A stretch of 64,000 bases of DNA from Nostoc sp. TCL26-01. GTDB taxonomy: Bacteria; Cyanobacteriota; Cyanobacteriia; Cyanobacteriales; Nostocaceae. Shown piece by piece: positions 27,572 to 36,197 of this stretch. Under the pieces are notes generated by a model, which ran no database searches, was not told the origin of the DNA, and saw only the letters and a program-made list of their open reading frames with translations. The DNA is taken from the NCBI RefSeq assembly GCF_013393945.1, contig NZ_CP040297.1, forward strand, positions 2,310,804-2,374,803, in the 5' to 3' direction. Within the stretch, counting starts at the first letter, position 1, and every line of letters starts with the position of its first letter. A program made the translations under genes and the position numbers.

Positions 27572-27763
27572 AAGCTGGAAAGTGGTAGATGTAGCTGCTT
27601 GTGAAAAATCCCCACCCACAAAAGGATAGGGATTTTATCAGTTGTCAGGTGTTATTATATTCGCCAATGATAACTAATGTACTCTGAGAGATTATTTGGA
27701 GATTATTTGTAACTTGGGTGTAGCTTTAGCCAACAAAGCAGCATGGATGTTTGGGTGATGCTA

Positions 27764-27833
27764 CGTTCCAACGCCACTTGCTATATGCCGGGAAACCCGT
27801 CCACCGCAGGGCTGCCCCAACCTACTGCTGATT
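27764..27833. repeat. Interspersed repeat (CGCCACTTGCTAT / GGGAAACCCG family)
   Basis: It contains ACGCCACTTGCTAT and GCCGGGAAACCCG, shared with 45739-45790 and, inverted, with 35009-35085 (GGCGGGTTTCCCG...CAAGTGGCG). It is a dispersed palindromic intergenic repeat. The remaining gap 27572-27763 has no gene seen. Confidence 0.65.
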
Positions 27834-27839
27834 GCTGCA

Positions 27840-28130
27840 TTAGTAGGCAGAAAACTCCAATATTAGGTAAGAAATACTTACAGCAAAGACAGTTATAATA
27901 ACAGGAATTATAGTATTAAAATCTAATTTTTTTTGTCTAATTACTTCTACTAAAGACATCGGCACAATCAAAGGCCAAAAAATAGTGGCAATTAAAAACA
28001 TGACAAAAGATAAGAATTTATCTTCTGGTGAACAAGTCGGGTTGCGAAAAGAGAAACGCATCCAATTATTTAAAAAATAACAAGTCATTAATATATAACT
28101 AATCATCACGGTTAATTGTATCTGATTCAT
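27840..28130 (-). CDS. Hypothetical small membrane protein
   Basis: The 96-residue protein has three hydrophobic stretches (about 5-22, 42-62 and 74-93), separated by the basic segment FSFRNPTCSPEDK and by VEVIRQKKLDFN. I do not recognise a family. GGAGGA-like sequence occurs just upstream of the ATG, supporting translation. It sits alone between repeats. Confidence 0.55.
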   Translation of the reverse strand: MNQIQLTVMISYILMTCYFLNNWMRFSFRNPTCSPEDKFLSFVMFLIATIFWPLIVPMSLVEVIRQKKLDFNTIIPVIITVFAVSISYLILEFSAY

Positions 28131-28672
28131 TGCCTATCCTCCTGATGCCAGTTTGTGATTTTCCCCAAAATAACCCGACTGTCCTAATTACACAATGTTT
28201 TTAATAGCAACTGATAAAGAATTTATCAGAAATTTTTCTGTCTTAAAAAAACACCTCAAGCAGTATTTTTACTGAAACCAACTGATAATTCGTACTTTAT
28301 CAACTCAAAAATGATGGATGAATCTGATAATTACAGGGTACGCAGTCAGTAAAAACAACCAAGTTTTATGTATAAAGCTTGGCAGATGTGAGATTGTGTA
28401 ATGTTTAATCTGGAGAATTATTTTGAGGAACTAAGTAGGCGATCGCCGTCCAACCAGATATAGTGAATAAACTCACCAAAAATTTAGCCATAACCAAGGC
28501 AGAAATATTCAAAATCACAACGAAAACCTAACATTAAGCTTATTGTCCGAGCATTTCCTGAAAAACAACGAGGAACCAAAGATTTTTTCCTTCAAGCACC
28601 CTCTCAAGCTCCCTAGAAAACTGCCTCACAGCTTTAACTTGTAACCAATGGGGAGGGTGAGTTTTGTCGAAT
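28131..28672. other. 542-bp intergenic region without a clear gene
   Basis: The region is AT-rich with one HIP1 site. A 28-codon minus-strand ORF at 28405-28491 (MAKFLVSLFTISGWTAIAYL start) could be a tiny membrane peptide, but it lacks a ribosome site and I do not call it. No convincing terminator seen. Confidence 0.4.
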
Positions 28673-29041
28673 TCATGTTAACAAAGTAATCAGTAAGCAC
28701 ATAAGTAACAAACCCAGGATTAGTAACAAAGCCTGATTGCGTTTTCCCCAGGTTTTTACAGTCGCACCAAAACTGCTGGCGGAACGTTGTTGTTCTACTT
28801 GAGCTTGGAACTCGGTCATATTTTGGTAAAGCGTACAATCTTTAGCGTAAGGACGCTGAGGAAAATTGCAGGTATCGTCTGTGTGGTACGTGCAGGTGTC
28901 GCAGAGATAACCGTCACCAGAGACACGGTGTAGAGTAATACCAGGATGACCGTAAGCCTTGAGTGTTGTACGGCAGAAAGGGCAAGCAAGAGCCTGACTA
29001 TCAACGAGCTGATGGCAGTGGGGACAAGAAATATTAGCCAC
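28673..29041 (-). CDS. Zinc-ribbon protein with C-terminal membrane anchor
   Basis: The 122-residue protein opens with MANISCPHCHQLVDSQALAC, then PFC: a four-Cys zinc ribbon (residues 6, 9, 20 and 23). A second Cys cluster follows (LCDTCTYHTDDTCNFPQRP, then a Cys in KDCTLY). It ends with a single hydrophobic helix (about 103-121). The topology suggests a tail-anchored cytoplasmic metal-binding protein. The role is unknown; similar short proteins occur across Nostocales. Confidence 0.72.
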   Translation of the reverse strand: MANISCPHCHQLVDSQALACPFCRTTLKAYGHPGITLHRVSGDGYLCDTCTYHTDDTCNFPQRPYAKDCTLYQNMTEFQAQVEQQRSASSFGATVKTWGKRNQALLLILGLLLMCLLITLLT

Positions 29042-29129
29042 AACCTATGGTAAAGCGTATAAGTAAATAATCTGATTTTAACGATTAACTTTAATTTTGG
29101 CGTAGAGGCATCGCCTAAAATCTCACTAA

Positions 29130-29283
29130 GAGGGTGTTTGAAAAGTTTCAGTAGGTATAAAAATGTCATTCTTCCTGACGCTCCGCGTCAGGAAGAATCT
29201 AGGTTTTGTGGCACATACCGAGATGTTTCATTCCGCTACGCTGCATTCAACATGACAAAGAAACAGACTTTTCAAACGTCCTC
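29130..29283. mobile_element. 154-bp MITE-like element, copy 2
   Basis: It is nearly identical to 25913-26066, in the same orientation, with ends GAGGGTGTTTGAAAAGT and ACTTTTCAAACGTCCTC and the same internal hairpin. The flanking triplet is TAA on both sides. With the TCA of copy 1 this fits a TNA target duplication, as used by IS1031-type IS5-family elements. Confidence 0.88.
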
Positions 29284-29373
29284 TAAATCTCTCTTGCGGT
29301 GCATGTAAACAGCAGTTAATTAGTTTACGAATTAAAGTGCATCTGCTCGTATTCAGATCAAAAGGAAATAACT

Positions 29374-30087
29374 GTGACTAATGTAATTAATTACAACAAT
29401 GATAAAGGACTCCTTGCTTACATCAAATTTTTAGCAGATAAAGCACTACAATTGGGGACTGGTGATCCTGAACCAGTTTTTAACTTTGAGAATGCACTTG
29501 ACCAAACAGAAATAGCGCAGTTAGCAGTTAATGAGTTGAAAAAAAATCCTCAAATTAACGCACTATTTGCCGAACGCTGGCTACCTGCTGCTTTTAATTT
29601 AGATGATTTAGCCAAACTCCCAGAGGGAACTTTAGGAAATGTCTTCGCTCGTGAAATGAAAATTAGAGGTTTTGATCCTGATTTTTATCAAAAAGTGCCT
29701 GTTGTTGATGATATTTCTTATCTCAAAATGCTTTGGCGATCTACTCATGATATTTATCATGTAGTCGCTGGATTTGATACTGATGGGATTGGAGAGCTTG
29801 GACTACAGGCTTTTATCTTAGCTCAAACGCCAATACCGATTAGCGTCATGTTAGTTAGTTTTGGCATGGTAATTATTAGTCTTTACCAACCAACTAAATT
29901 CTCGGATTTAATGACAGAAATAGCTCGTGGTTATAGCTTGGGTTCTCATACCCCTGAAAAGTTCATTGCTCAAAAATGGGATCAGCTTTGGGATGTTCCT
30001 GTAAGTGAAATTCGATCGCGTTTAGGAATGAGTAATGGTAAGAATTCAGCACCCAGGAGTCAGAAGTCAGAATTAATCAGTGGGTAA
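29374..30087 (+). CDS. Coq4-family protein
   Basis: The 237-residue protein matches the Coq4 family (PF05019). The hallmark zinc motif is visible as STHDIYHVVAGFDTDGIGELG (HDxxH followed by a distal Glu). In eukaryotes Coq4 takes part in ubiquinone synthesis; in cyanobacteria, which make plastoquinone, the role is unknown. GTG start with AAGGA 8 nt upstream. The last 15 residues (from about KNSAPRS) come from a 35-bp dispersed repeat (30038-30072, inverted copy at 26110-26144), so the natural C terminus was probably extended by repeat invasion. Confidence 0.82.
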   Translation: MTNVINYNNDKGLLAYIKFLADKALQLGTGDPEPVFNFENALDQTEIAQLAVNELKKNPQINALFAERWLPAAFNLDDLAKLPEGTLGNVFAREMKIRGFDPDFYQKVPVVDDISYLKMLWRSTHDIYHVVAGFDTDGIGELGLQAFILAQTPIPISVMLVSFGMVIISLYQPTKFSDLMTEIARGYSLGSHTPEKFIAQKWDQLWDVPVSEIRSRLGMSNGKNSAPRSQKSELISG

Positions 30088-30510
30088 GGAATATTAGCTT
30101 ACTCATCAAATAAGAGAATTTCAACTATTCTGACTCCTGTATTCTGACTCCTGAATCCTTACGAGTAATGTTAGACCTAATTTAGCTAACATTGCTTAAT
30201 CTCAACTATCACTAAACTTAAAGATGGCAGAAGATTGAGTTTTTTGTTTTGAGTTTACCAGATAATTTTTGGATTATTTATTAATACTTGTTCTATTTTC
30301 TGCTATTTTAAAAAAAAACGTAACAGATGGCACTACAGTTTCAGCACCGACTTTTATAGAAAGGGCGATCGCTTCATTTCCTTTCGGGTTTACTAGCGGG
30401 AAAAATACGCAAGCGGCTGGTTCCCCTTGACTATGGACTATTGACCATCCTCAGAACCCGGATTTCTCCCCAGACTTATTAAACAGAGGTTTTCTCTTTG
30501 TCCAAAGATT

Positions 30511-30572
30511 GTAGGGGCGGGTTCATTAAGATCATTGTTAATCATTAATCATTTCTGTAAACCCGCCCCTAC
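30511..30572. repeat. Inverted repeat GTAGGGGCGGGTT / AACCCGCCCCTAC
   Basis: A perfect 13-bp inverted repeat encloses 36 bp of AT-rich sequence in the 683-bp gap 30088-30770. The gap also has TTCTGACTCCTG-type repeats (30127-30160) and one HIP1 site, but no gene. The element type is a common cyanobacterial intergenic palindrome. Confidence 0.75.
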
Positions 30573-30770
30573 CGCTTGTGAGAAATGCGGGAGAAGGGTT
30601 TCTTGGTTGAGTGCGTAAGTCCTATGAATGTATCCTCTCAATTGTGAGAGCAAGTTATTGAATATTCACTAACCTAAAGAAATATTTACCAAATATAGTA
30701 CCTACCTAATGTAATAATTCATGCAATTGTTATTAAAATCCCCACACTATGTAAAGTTAGTGTTTCAGAT

Positions 30771-31379
30771 ATGCAAGAAATATTAAGTAGAATGGAAATT
30801 TGGTTTAAGACAAATCTACCAGAAGTATTAGATAACTTAAATCCTGGCGCGACTGACAGCGATATCGAGGCCTTTGAGCATCAAATCCAAGTCGAGTTAC
30901 CATCATCATTCAAAGAACTATACAAATGGCATAATGGTCAGAACCATGAAACTTACCCAGGACTTTTTTATGGTTTAGAGTTTCTCTCGTTAAAAGAAAT
31001 ATTACGTCATTGGCAAGTATGGGCAGAGCTTTTTGATGAGGGTATAAATAAGGACATTCTAGGTGAGTCTGCTAGCCCAGGGAAAGTTCAACTCATGTAT
31101 ACCAACAAAAAATGGATTCCCTTTGCTTACGATTGGGGTGGGAACCATTTAGGTATAGACTTAGATCCGGGAAAGAAGGGGAAATTAGGACAAGTCATCA
31201 ATTTTGGTAGAGATGAAGACAGTAAATATGTCTTCGCAGATGATTTGCAAAAGTTTCTCGAATGGTTCATCACTCAATTGGAATCAGGAAATTATCTCAT
31301 CATTGCTGAGGATGAAGGTGCTAAAGATTTTAGTCTGAAGAATCCTCAGAGCGTTACTTTATTAGATTATTGGAAATAA
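30771..31379 (+). CDS. SMI1/KNR4-family protein
   Basis: The 202-residue soluble protein fits the SMI1/KNR4 fold (PF09346). An N-terminal helix is followed by LNPGATDSDIEAFEHQIQVELPSSFKELYKWHNGQ, then FYGLEFLSLKEI, WIPFAYDWGGNHLGIDLDPG and a C-terminal FLEWFITQLESG. Such proteins often serve as immunity proteins to polymorphic toxins, but no toxin gene is adjacent, so that role is open. The start codon is ATG at 30771. Confidence 0.85.
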   Translation: MQEILSRMEIWFKTNLPEVLDNLNPGATDSDIEAFEHQIQVELPSSFKELYKWHNGQNHETYPGLFYGLEFLSLKEILRHWQVWAELFDEGINKDILGESASPGKVQLMYTNKKWIPFAYDWGGNHLGIDLDPGKKGKLGQVINFGRDEDSKYVFADDLQKFLEWFITQLESGNYLIIAEDEGAKDFSLKNPQSVTLLDYWK

Positions 31380-31887
31380 TTGAAATAATTATATAGGAAT
31401 CATATTTGATTTCTGTTGGCGTAGCCTGTGCTTACACAAAAAACTCAGTACACCTCTATTACTTTTTTTCTGTTACCTGTTACCTGTTACCTGTTACCTT
31501 CATCTCATTGACAACTACCGTGGCTAAATAACTCCTAGAAAAACATTGCGCCTCTTCCGAAATCACCATACTTGCTGTTGTATATATCTATGTACTTAAC
31601 ACAGATATGACAGCAAGAAACTAGATATTGTCAAAATACACATAAATTCTAGAAGTGCTAAATCACATCACCCTATTGGATGAATCTTATGGGTGAAGCA
31701 GAGATTCCTAATTCATTGATAATCTCATTTTACAGCTAAAAATTCTAGAAAATTTCGTTTTTTGACACTTGCTGATCCTAGAAAAAATATATCAAACCTT
31801 TGACCGAGACTTTAATGTTAGAGATTTGATTATGGTTTAAGTGAGTTACAGAGGCAGCCGTATAAGTTTGTCACAGGAGGAGTTCAG
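31380..31887. other. 508-bp intergenic region
   Basis: Four tandem TGTTACC 7-mers occur near 31470-31498. The rest is AT-rich with no gene seen. The promoter of the following gene should be in the last 150 bp; its ribosome site AGGAGG is at 31875-31880. Confidence 0.45.
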
Positions 31888-32514
31888 GTGCTTAACAATA
31901 TTATTCAGTTCTTACCATTGACTCAGTTGAGAATTTCAGCGATCGCTCTATTTGTGATCTTTGGTATGGTAGGTGAGCAAACAAAACCAGCACTGAGTAG
32001 CCAGATTACAGCATTACCTACCTCTACAGCAGCTTCGACGAATCCTCAAGCCAATAGTTTCCAGATTCCTCATGTCACCAACTCAAACCGAGTTGGGGAA
32101 CACAGAAGCAATTTATCAATAGCCGTCAACGACAATACCATTAGTCCAAAAGTTAACTCACCCCAAAAAGATGGTATTTACCTTTATGGTCAATCACCAC
32201 AACCAGACCAAATAGGACAAGGGTATGTGTTATTTCAAAAACGGCAAGGTAGGCTCGTCGGTGCATTGTATATGCCTCGCTCTGAGTTTAGCTGTTTTCA
32301 AGGCACATTGGAACCATCTGGAGAATTGGCAATGACTGTGACTGGTTCACCCGCAGCTGGTGAGGTACGTGAGGTAGCGACAACCAGTAGAGTACCCAAC
32401 TTTTCTGAAGATGAGCCAGTCAACTATAGCTACTCTGTAGCGTTAAAAGATTATCACCAAATCAATACTATCAGTGCCAATGATCGCCGTATTCTGCAAA
32501 TGTGTAGTCGTTAA
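31888..32514 (+). CDS. Hypothetical secreted or periplasmic protein
   Basis: The 208-residue protein has an N-terminal hydrophobic stretch (about 15-32, ISAIALFVIFGMVG), a low-complexity Ser/Thr/Asn-rich region to about residue 95, and a compact C-terminal domain. That domain contains GIYLYGQSPQPDQIGQGYVLFQKRQGRLVGALYMPRSEFSCFQG. Two Cys in the C-terminal half (in SCFQG and QMCSR) could form a disulfide. The GTG start has a perfect AGGAGG 7 nt upstream. I do not recognise the family. Confidence 0.7.
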   Translation: MLNNIIQFLPLTQLRISAIALFVIFGMVGEQTKPALSSQITALPTSTAASTNPQANSFQIPHVTNSNRVGEHRSNLSIAVNDNTISPKVNSPQKDGIYLYGQSPQPDQIGQGYVLFQKRQGRLVGALYMPRSEFSCFQGTLEPSGELAMTVTGSPAAGEVREVATTSRVPNFSEDEPVNYSYSVALKDYHQINTISANDRRILQMCSR

Positions 32515-32575
32515 TGCTGTATGGGGGTGTTGTTCAGAAGTTATTACTCACTTCTGAACAACTTTAACTAAAGCA

Positions 32576-32998
32576 TTAAAGTTTGTTGGCAGGTACAACT
32601 TTAGCTTCTACATCAACATCCTTGACACCTGTCACTTCTTTAGCTAATTTCTTAGCTTTTTCCAGTTCTGCTTCAGAACGAGCTGTACCTTTGAGAGTAA
32701 TTTCTCCATCTTTATTTTCAACTACTAATTTATTACCTGGGATACCTAACTCTAACTTCTTAGTAACTGCCGCTTTTAAGTTACCTTCAGTTGGTGTAGT
32801 TAAAGTTTTCTTGGTTTCAGTTTTAGCTTTAGTATCTGTAGTAATTCCTGGGTTTGTTTTTTCTCTAGTTTTACTAGTTTCCGAAGTCTGTTTAATAGGT
32901 GCTTGAGTCCCTCCATTATTACTGCTAGGAGCTTCTTGGCAGCCAAAAGCACCAACTACTAAAAAGCTACTTACTAATAGGGAAATTAGCGTTTTCAT
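32576..32998 (-). CDS. BON-domain lipoprotein
   Basis: The 140-residue protein has a lipoprotein signal peptide with lipobox Cys20 (VVGAFGC). A Thr/Lys-rich linker (about 22-75) and a single BON domain (about 75-135) follow, with LVVENKDGEITLKGTARSEAE and VTGVKDVDVEAKV. BON proteins bind phospholipid or envelope components and respond to osmotic stress (OsmY-like). GGAG lies 7 nt before the chosen ATG; a TTG four codons upstream is less likely. Confidence 0.85.
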   Translation of the reverse strand: MKTLISLLVSSFLVVGAFGCQEAPSSNNGGTQAPIKQTSETSKTREKTNPGITTDTKAKTETKKTLTTPTEGNLKAAVTKKLELGIPGNKLVVENKDGEITLKGTARSEAELEKAKKLAKEVTGVKDVDVEAKVVPANKL

Positions 32999-33091
32999 AA
33001 TTATCTCCAAATTGAATCCTTGAAGCGATCAATTAACCTGTGTGCGATACTGAGGAGCTAATGTTAAAAAACATTAAAGTTGCCAGAGTAA

Positions 33092-33366
33092 TACCAATTC
33101 AAAATTCAAAATTCAAAATTCAAAATTAAGAAACCTAGATATAATCAGGGTTTCTACATTTGGATCTCTAACATTCTTTTTTTAAATTGGTACAAGATGG
33201 TTGATGCGAGCAAAACGAGACTATGACTACAAACTTAGACAACTTCTCAAGATACAAATCCGCAAGTTTTTCTAAAAAGTTTATTAGTCAATGGTCAATA
33301 GTCATTAGTCATTAGTCATTGGTCATTAGTCAGCACGGGCTGCATCGCCCCGCTACCGCTAACAGC
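33092..33366. repeat. Repeat cluster: ACCAATTCAAAATTCAAAAT element plus heptamers and 38-bp unit
   Basis: At 33092-33192 a unit with ends TACCAATTC / AAATTGGTA contains four AATTCAAA copies. It is the simple form of the longer element at 59840-60050. At 33288-33330 GTCATTA 7-mers run into an inverted 38-bp unit (33331-33366). No gene seen in 32999-33522. Confidence 0.75.
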
Positions 33367-33522
33367 ACTCACTCCCTCACTCCCCAATAACAGTGGAAAT
33401 TGCGCCTATTTTGTTCGGTTATACGACTGTTGCTAGCACACAAATGGCTATACCCTCATAGGTAGTGATGAAATTTTGAATTTCTCAGTTGCTGTCGCTC
33501 TTGGATTATGGGGTGAAGTTCC

Positions 33523-34974
33523 GTGTACAAATGGGTATTGCCAAGTCTGAGTGAAATTTTAGCTGCCACCCAAACAACTGCGGTTGAGTGTTTGCCAACG
33601 AAAGCAGAGCAACAATGGCGTATTAGTCTGGCGGCGACAGAAGATTTGCTAATTGACTCTTTATCTCATACTGCACCGGAAACGCTTCAAGGGTTGGTGT
33701 TGACTGCACCAGCACCCCTATTTAGTCAGCCAATATTGACTCAAAAGTTGCAGACAGTAACTTTCAGTGCCAAACCATTTAACCCCTTGGCTTTGATGCC
33801 TTTTCAGATGCCAAGTACCATGACAATTGCAGAAGCGGAAGTAACTCCCCATGAATCGGTACTGCCTTTATTACCTGCCGATCCTTTGGCTTCTGAGCAG
33901 TTTTGTTTGGTGTTCACAGAAAAGTTTAGATTAGTATTGGTTCTCACAACACATAATGATGGTACAAAAGCTTTTTCATTTTCTTTTGATCCAGAAGTAG
34001 TACAACAGGCTTGGCGATCGCTCGGTGCGCGAGTTATGCTAACCAATCCTGATTTGTTTGCAGATTTGGATTTGCGCGTACAGCAGTATCCAGAAATTGC
34101 ACCTGATTATCGCACTGTTCTACGATTTAGTCAATTTTTACTTCATGAGTTACCAGAAGATAACTCGCTCATGAGTAATGAGTGCCGAGTCCTAAGTGAG
34201 GTTTCCCACCCAGCAGAAAGTACTTATTACTCCAGACTACCCAATCCTCCAGCAACAAAACCTGATGTAGAATTGTTGCAAGCTTTTGCTCATGAAGTCC
34301 GCACCCCTTTGACCACAATTCGTACCATGACTCGTCTGCTATTGAAGCGGCGTGATTTGCCAGCAAATGTGATCGATCGCCTGAAAGTGATTGATCATGA
34401 GTGTACTGAGCAAATTGATCGTATGGAGTTGTTATTTAAGGCAGCAGAGTTGGAAACGGCTAGCGCTGGTAAATCTGCTAACACTCATCTCACACCAATG
34501 TCCTTAGATCAAGTGTTGCAACAAAGCATCCCCCGTTGGCAACAAGCAGCACAACGAAGAAACTTGACTTTAGATGTGGTTTTACCCCAGCAATTACCAA
34601 CGGTGGTGAGTAATCCCGCCATGCTGGATAGAGTTTTGACGGGATTGATGGAGAATTTCACCCGCAGTTTACCACCAGGTAGTCATATTCAAGTCCAGGT
34701 AATCCCAGCTGGGGATCAACTCAAGCTACAATTATCTCCGCAAACTCACTGCAAAGATACAGGCAAAGGATCTGCACCCACAACCCCACCAATCCGCAAA
34801 GCCTTGGGGCAGTTACTTATGTTCCAACCAGAAACAGGTACGATTAGTTTAAATATTGCCGCTACTAAGCACTTATTTCAAGCGATCGGTGGTAAGTTAA
34901 TTGTCCGCCAACGCCCACACTACGGCGAAGTTATGACAATTTTTCTACCTTTAGAAGTCAGAAGTGGTTTATAG
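33523..34974 (+). CDS. Histidine kinase-like protein with degenerate ATPase domain
   Basis: The 483-residue soluble protein has a sensor-like N-terminal region (about 1-215) of no recognised family and a HisKA domain with an intact H-box, AFAHEVRTPLTTIRTM. The C-terminal HATPase-like region keeps a weak N-box (LTGLMENFTRSL) but no DxGxG G1 box. A final IGGKLIVRQRPHYGEVMTIFLPL fits the last strands. Residues 217-226 (MSNECRVLSE) are encoded by four degenerate heptamers (34171-34198) like those in intergenic repeats. GTG start. It may receive or relay phosphate rather than make it. Confidence 0.75.
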   Translation: MYKWVLPSLSEILAATQTTAVECLPTKAEQQWRISLAATEDLLIDSLSHTAPETLQGLVLTAPAPLFSQPILTQKLQTVTFSAKPFNPLALMPFQMPSTMTIAEAEVTPHESVLPLLPADPLASEQFCLVFTEKFRLVLVLTTHNDGTKAFSFSFDPEVVQQAWRSLGARVMLTNPDLFADLDLRVQQYPEIAPDYRTVLRFSQFLLHELPEDNSLMSNECRVLSEVSHPAESTYYSRLPNPPATKPDVELLQAFAHEVRTPLTTIRTMTRLLLKRRDLPANVIDRLKVIDHECTEQIDRMELLFKAAELETASAGKSANTHLTPMSLDQVLQQSIPRWQQAAQRRNLTLDVVLPQQLPTVVSNPAMLDRVLTGLMENFTRSLPPGSHIQVQVIPAGDQLKLQLSPQTHCKDTGKGSAPTTPPIRKALGQLLMFQPETGTISLNIAATKHLFQAIGGKLIVRQRPHYGEVMTIFLPLEVRSGL

Positions 34975-35008
34975 AGTAAACCTTAAATCGTAGAGTTCGT
35001 TACAGTAC

Positions 35009-35120
35009 GAGTAGGTTGGGGAGCCACTCACGTGGGCGGGTTTCCCGACTTGTAGCAAGTGGCGCGCGATTTATAATCGCCGGGGCTGGTATTAATTTAG
35101 ACTTTTCAAACACACTCTTA
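35009..35120. repeat. Dispersed repeats including a relic MITE end
   Basis: GTAGGTTGGGGAGCC...GGCGGGTTTCCCG...CAAGTGGCG matches the repeat at 27764 and 45739 in inverted form. At 35100-35119 GACTTTTCAAACACACTC matches the outer end of the 154-bp element, a lone terminal remnant. 35121-35339 is AT-rich without a gene. Confidence 0.65.
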
Positions 35121-35339
35121 ACGCACAGAAGTTTTTGCTCTACTGAAATTTTGATGACATAAATAGTTTATTTTATTAACTAATAAAATTTTCTCGATAG
35201 TTAAAAACTGGATACTAGGCATTTCTCCTAAAGTATCAAAAAATCCAGATGATAGATCGCGGCAATTAACTGGCGGCAATTAGGGACAAAAATAATTCAT
35301 TTGTATGTAGTTTTAGCTTGATCAGTGTTAACAGCCAAA

Positions 35340-35419
35340 CCTCATTTTTGACTAAAATAAATGCAAATTAAGCAGTATGGAGCTAGAAGCTTAATTTATA
35401 ACTCAAGTCAAAAATGAGG
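35340..35419 (+). promoter_or_regulatory. Nested 5' UTR hairpin covering the ribosome site of the first RiPP gene
   Basis: A perfect 14-bp inverted repeat (CCTCATTTTTGACT at 35340-35353, AGTCAAAAATGAGG at 35406-35419) encloses a perfect 9-bp inner stem (AAATTAAGC at 35365-35373, GCTTAATTT at 35389-35397). The right outer arm includes AGG of the AGGAG ribosome site (35417-35421). If transcribed, folding would sequester that site. This is a sequence observation; regulation is inference. Confidence 0.65.
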
Positions 35420-35431
35420 AGAAACCTGTTA

Positions 35432-35674
35432 ATGGATGGACAGCAAAGTTACCATAGCCATCAAATTGAAATTACAGATTTAATTCCGCAATTAGTAGAA
35501 AATGCAGTTGCCAGACGGAACCAAGTTTTCCAAGAAAACGCTTTGTCAGATTTATCTGAAGAAGAAGCAAACAATGTTGCAGGTGGTCAAATTATAGTAG
35601 CTGGTTTCAAACCTATTTTTCCACCAATTATAGTTGGGTTAATTGCTGTAGACCCTACTAAATTACTAGCCTAA
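35432..35674 (+). CDS. Double-Gly RiPP precursor-like peptide
   Basis: The 80-residue peptide has an acidic leader ending LSDLSEEEANNVAGG (Gly51-Gly52), then a 28-residue hydrophobic core rich in Ile, Val and Pro (KPIFPPIIVGLIAV). The core resembles the KPIIRPLYGVIV region of the neighbouring Nif11 precursor but has no Tyr-Gly. An in-frame ATG at 35414 lies before the AGGAG ribosome site (35417-35421), so ATG 35432 is preferred (10-nt spacing). It is the first gene of the rSAM operon and could be a diverged third substrate. Confidence 0.7.
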   Translation: MDGQQSYHSHQIEITDLIPQLVENAVARRNQVFQENALSDLSEEEANNVAGGQIIVAGFKPIFPPIIVGLIAVDPTKLLA

Positions 35675-35719
35675 ATATCAGCCATAAAATGTAAAACATA
35701 TTCTTGGCTGGAGGCACAA

Positions 35720-36154
35720 TTGGTAGAAAATGTTGCTCATAAAAACACACTTTGCCCCAGTGCTAGACCAGAATCAGAGGATAGTATTGTCTTCGGTTTA
35801 ATTGGGGGAACGGTAACAGAACCTCACGTAGTTTATCTTCAACAACCACTACCTGTAACTGATGAACTGATAGCAAAAGCTAACCCAGTAACACCAGCAG
35901 AAATTTTTCGGATGGCAGCACCTTGCGCGGCTAAAGGTTGTCAGCATTTTGATGGCCATGATTGTCGTCTAGCAATGCGAATTGTCGAGAAATTACCTGC
36001 TGTTGTAGAAAAATTGCCCCCTTGTTCTATACGCCGAGATTGTCGTTGGTGGCAGCAGGAAGGTAAGTTGGCTTGTATGCGTTGTCCACAAGTAATTACG
36101 GATAACTACAACTCTTCTGAATTCATGCGTCAGGTAGCAATACCAACAGATTAA
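35720..36154 (+). CDS. Cysteine-rich protein of the RiPP operon
   Basis: The 144-residue protein starts at TTG with GGAGG 6 nt upstream. It has one early Cys and seven clustered in the C-terminal half, in the pattern PCAAKGC, DCRLA, PPCSIRRDCRWW and ACMRCPQV. This suggests an Fe-S or zinc site. I know similar proteins only as uncharacterised cyanobacterial proteins near Nif11 genes. Its location between two precursors, all on one strand with gaps of 45 bp or less, supports a role in maturation, possibly precursor recognition or electron delivery to the radical SAM enzyme. That role is inference. Confidence 0.75.
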   Translation: MVENVAHKNTLCPSARPESEDSIVFGLIGGTVTEPHVVYLQQPLPVTDELIAKANPVTPAEIFRMAAPCAAKGCQHFDGHDCRLAMRIVEKLPAVVEKLPPCSIRRDCRWWQQEGKLACMRCPQVITDNYNSSEFMRQVAIPTD

Positions 36155-36197
36155 GTTAGTTTTTTTAACTAATTTCATACTGCTAAGGGAGAAAATA

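Noticed and set aside
28405..28491. 28-codon minus-strand ORF resembling a tiny membrane peptide
   Set aside because: The hydrophobic profile is suggestive, but there is no Shine-Dalgarno sequence, no recognised photosystem or NDH subunit match, and it contains a HIP1 site typical of random genomic sequence.
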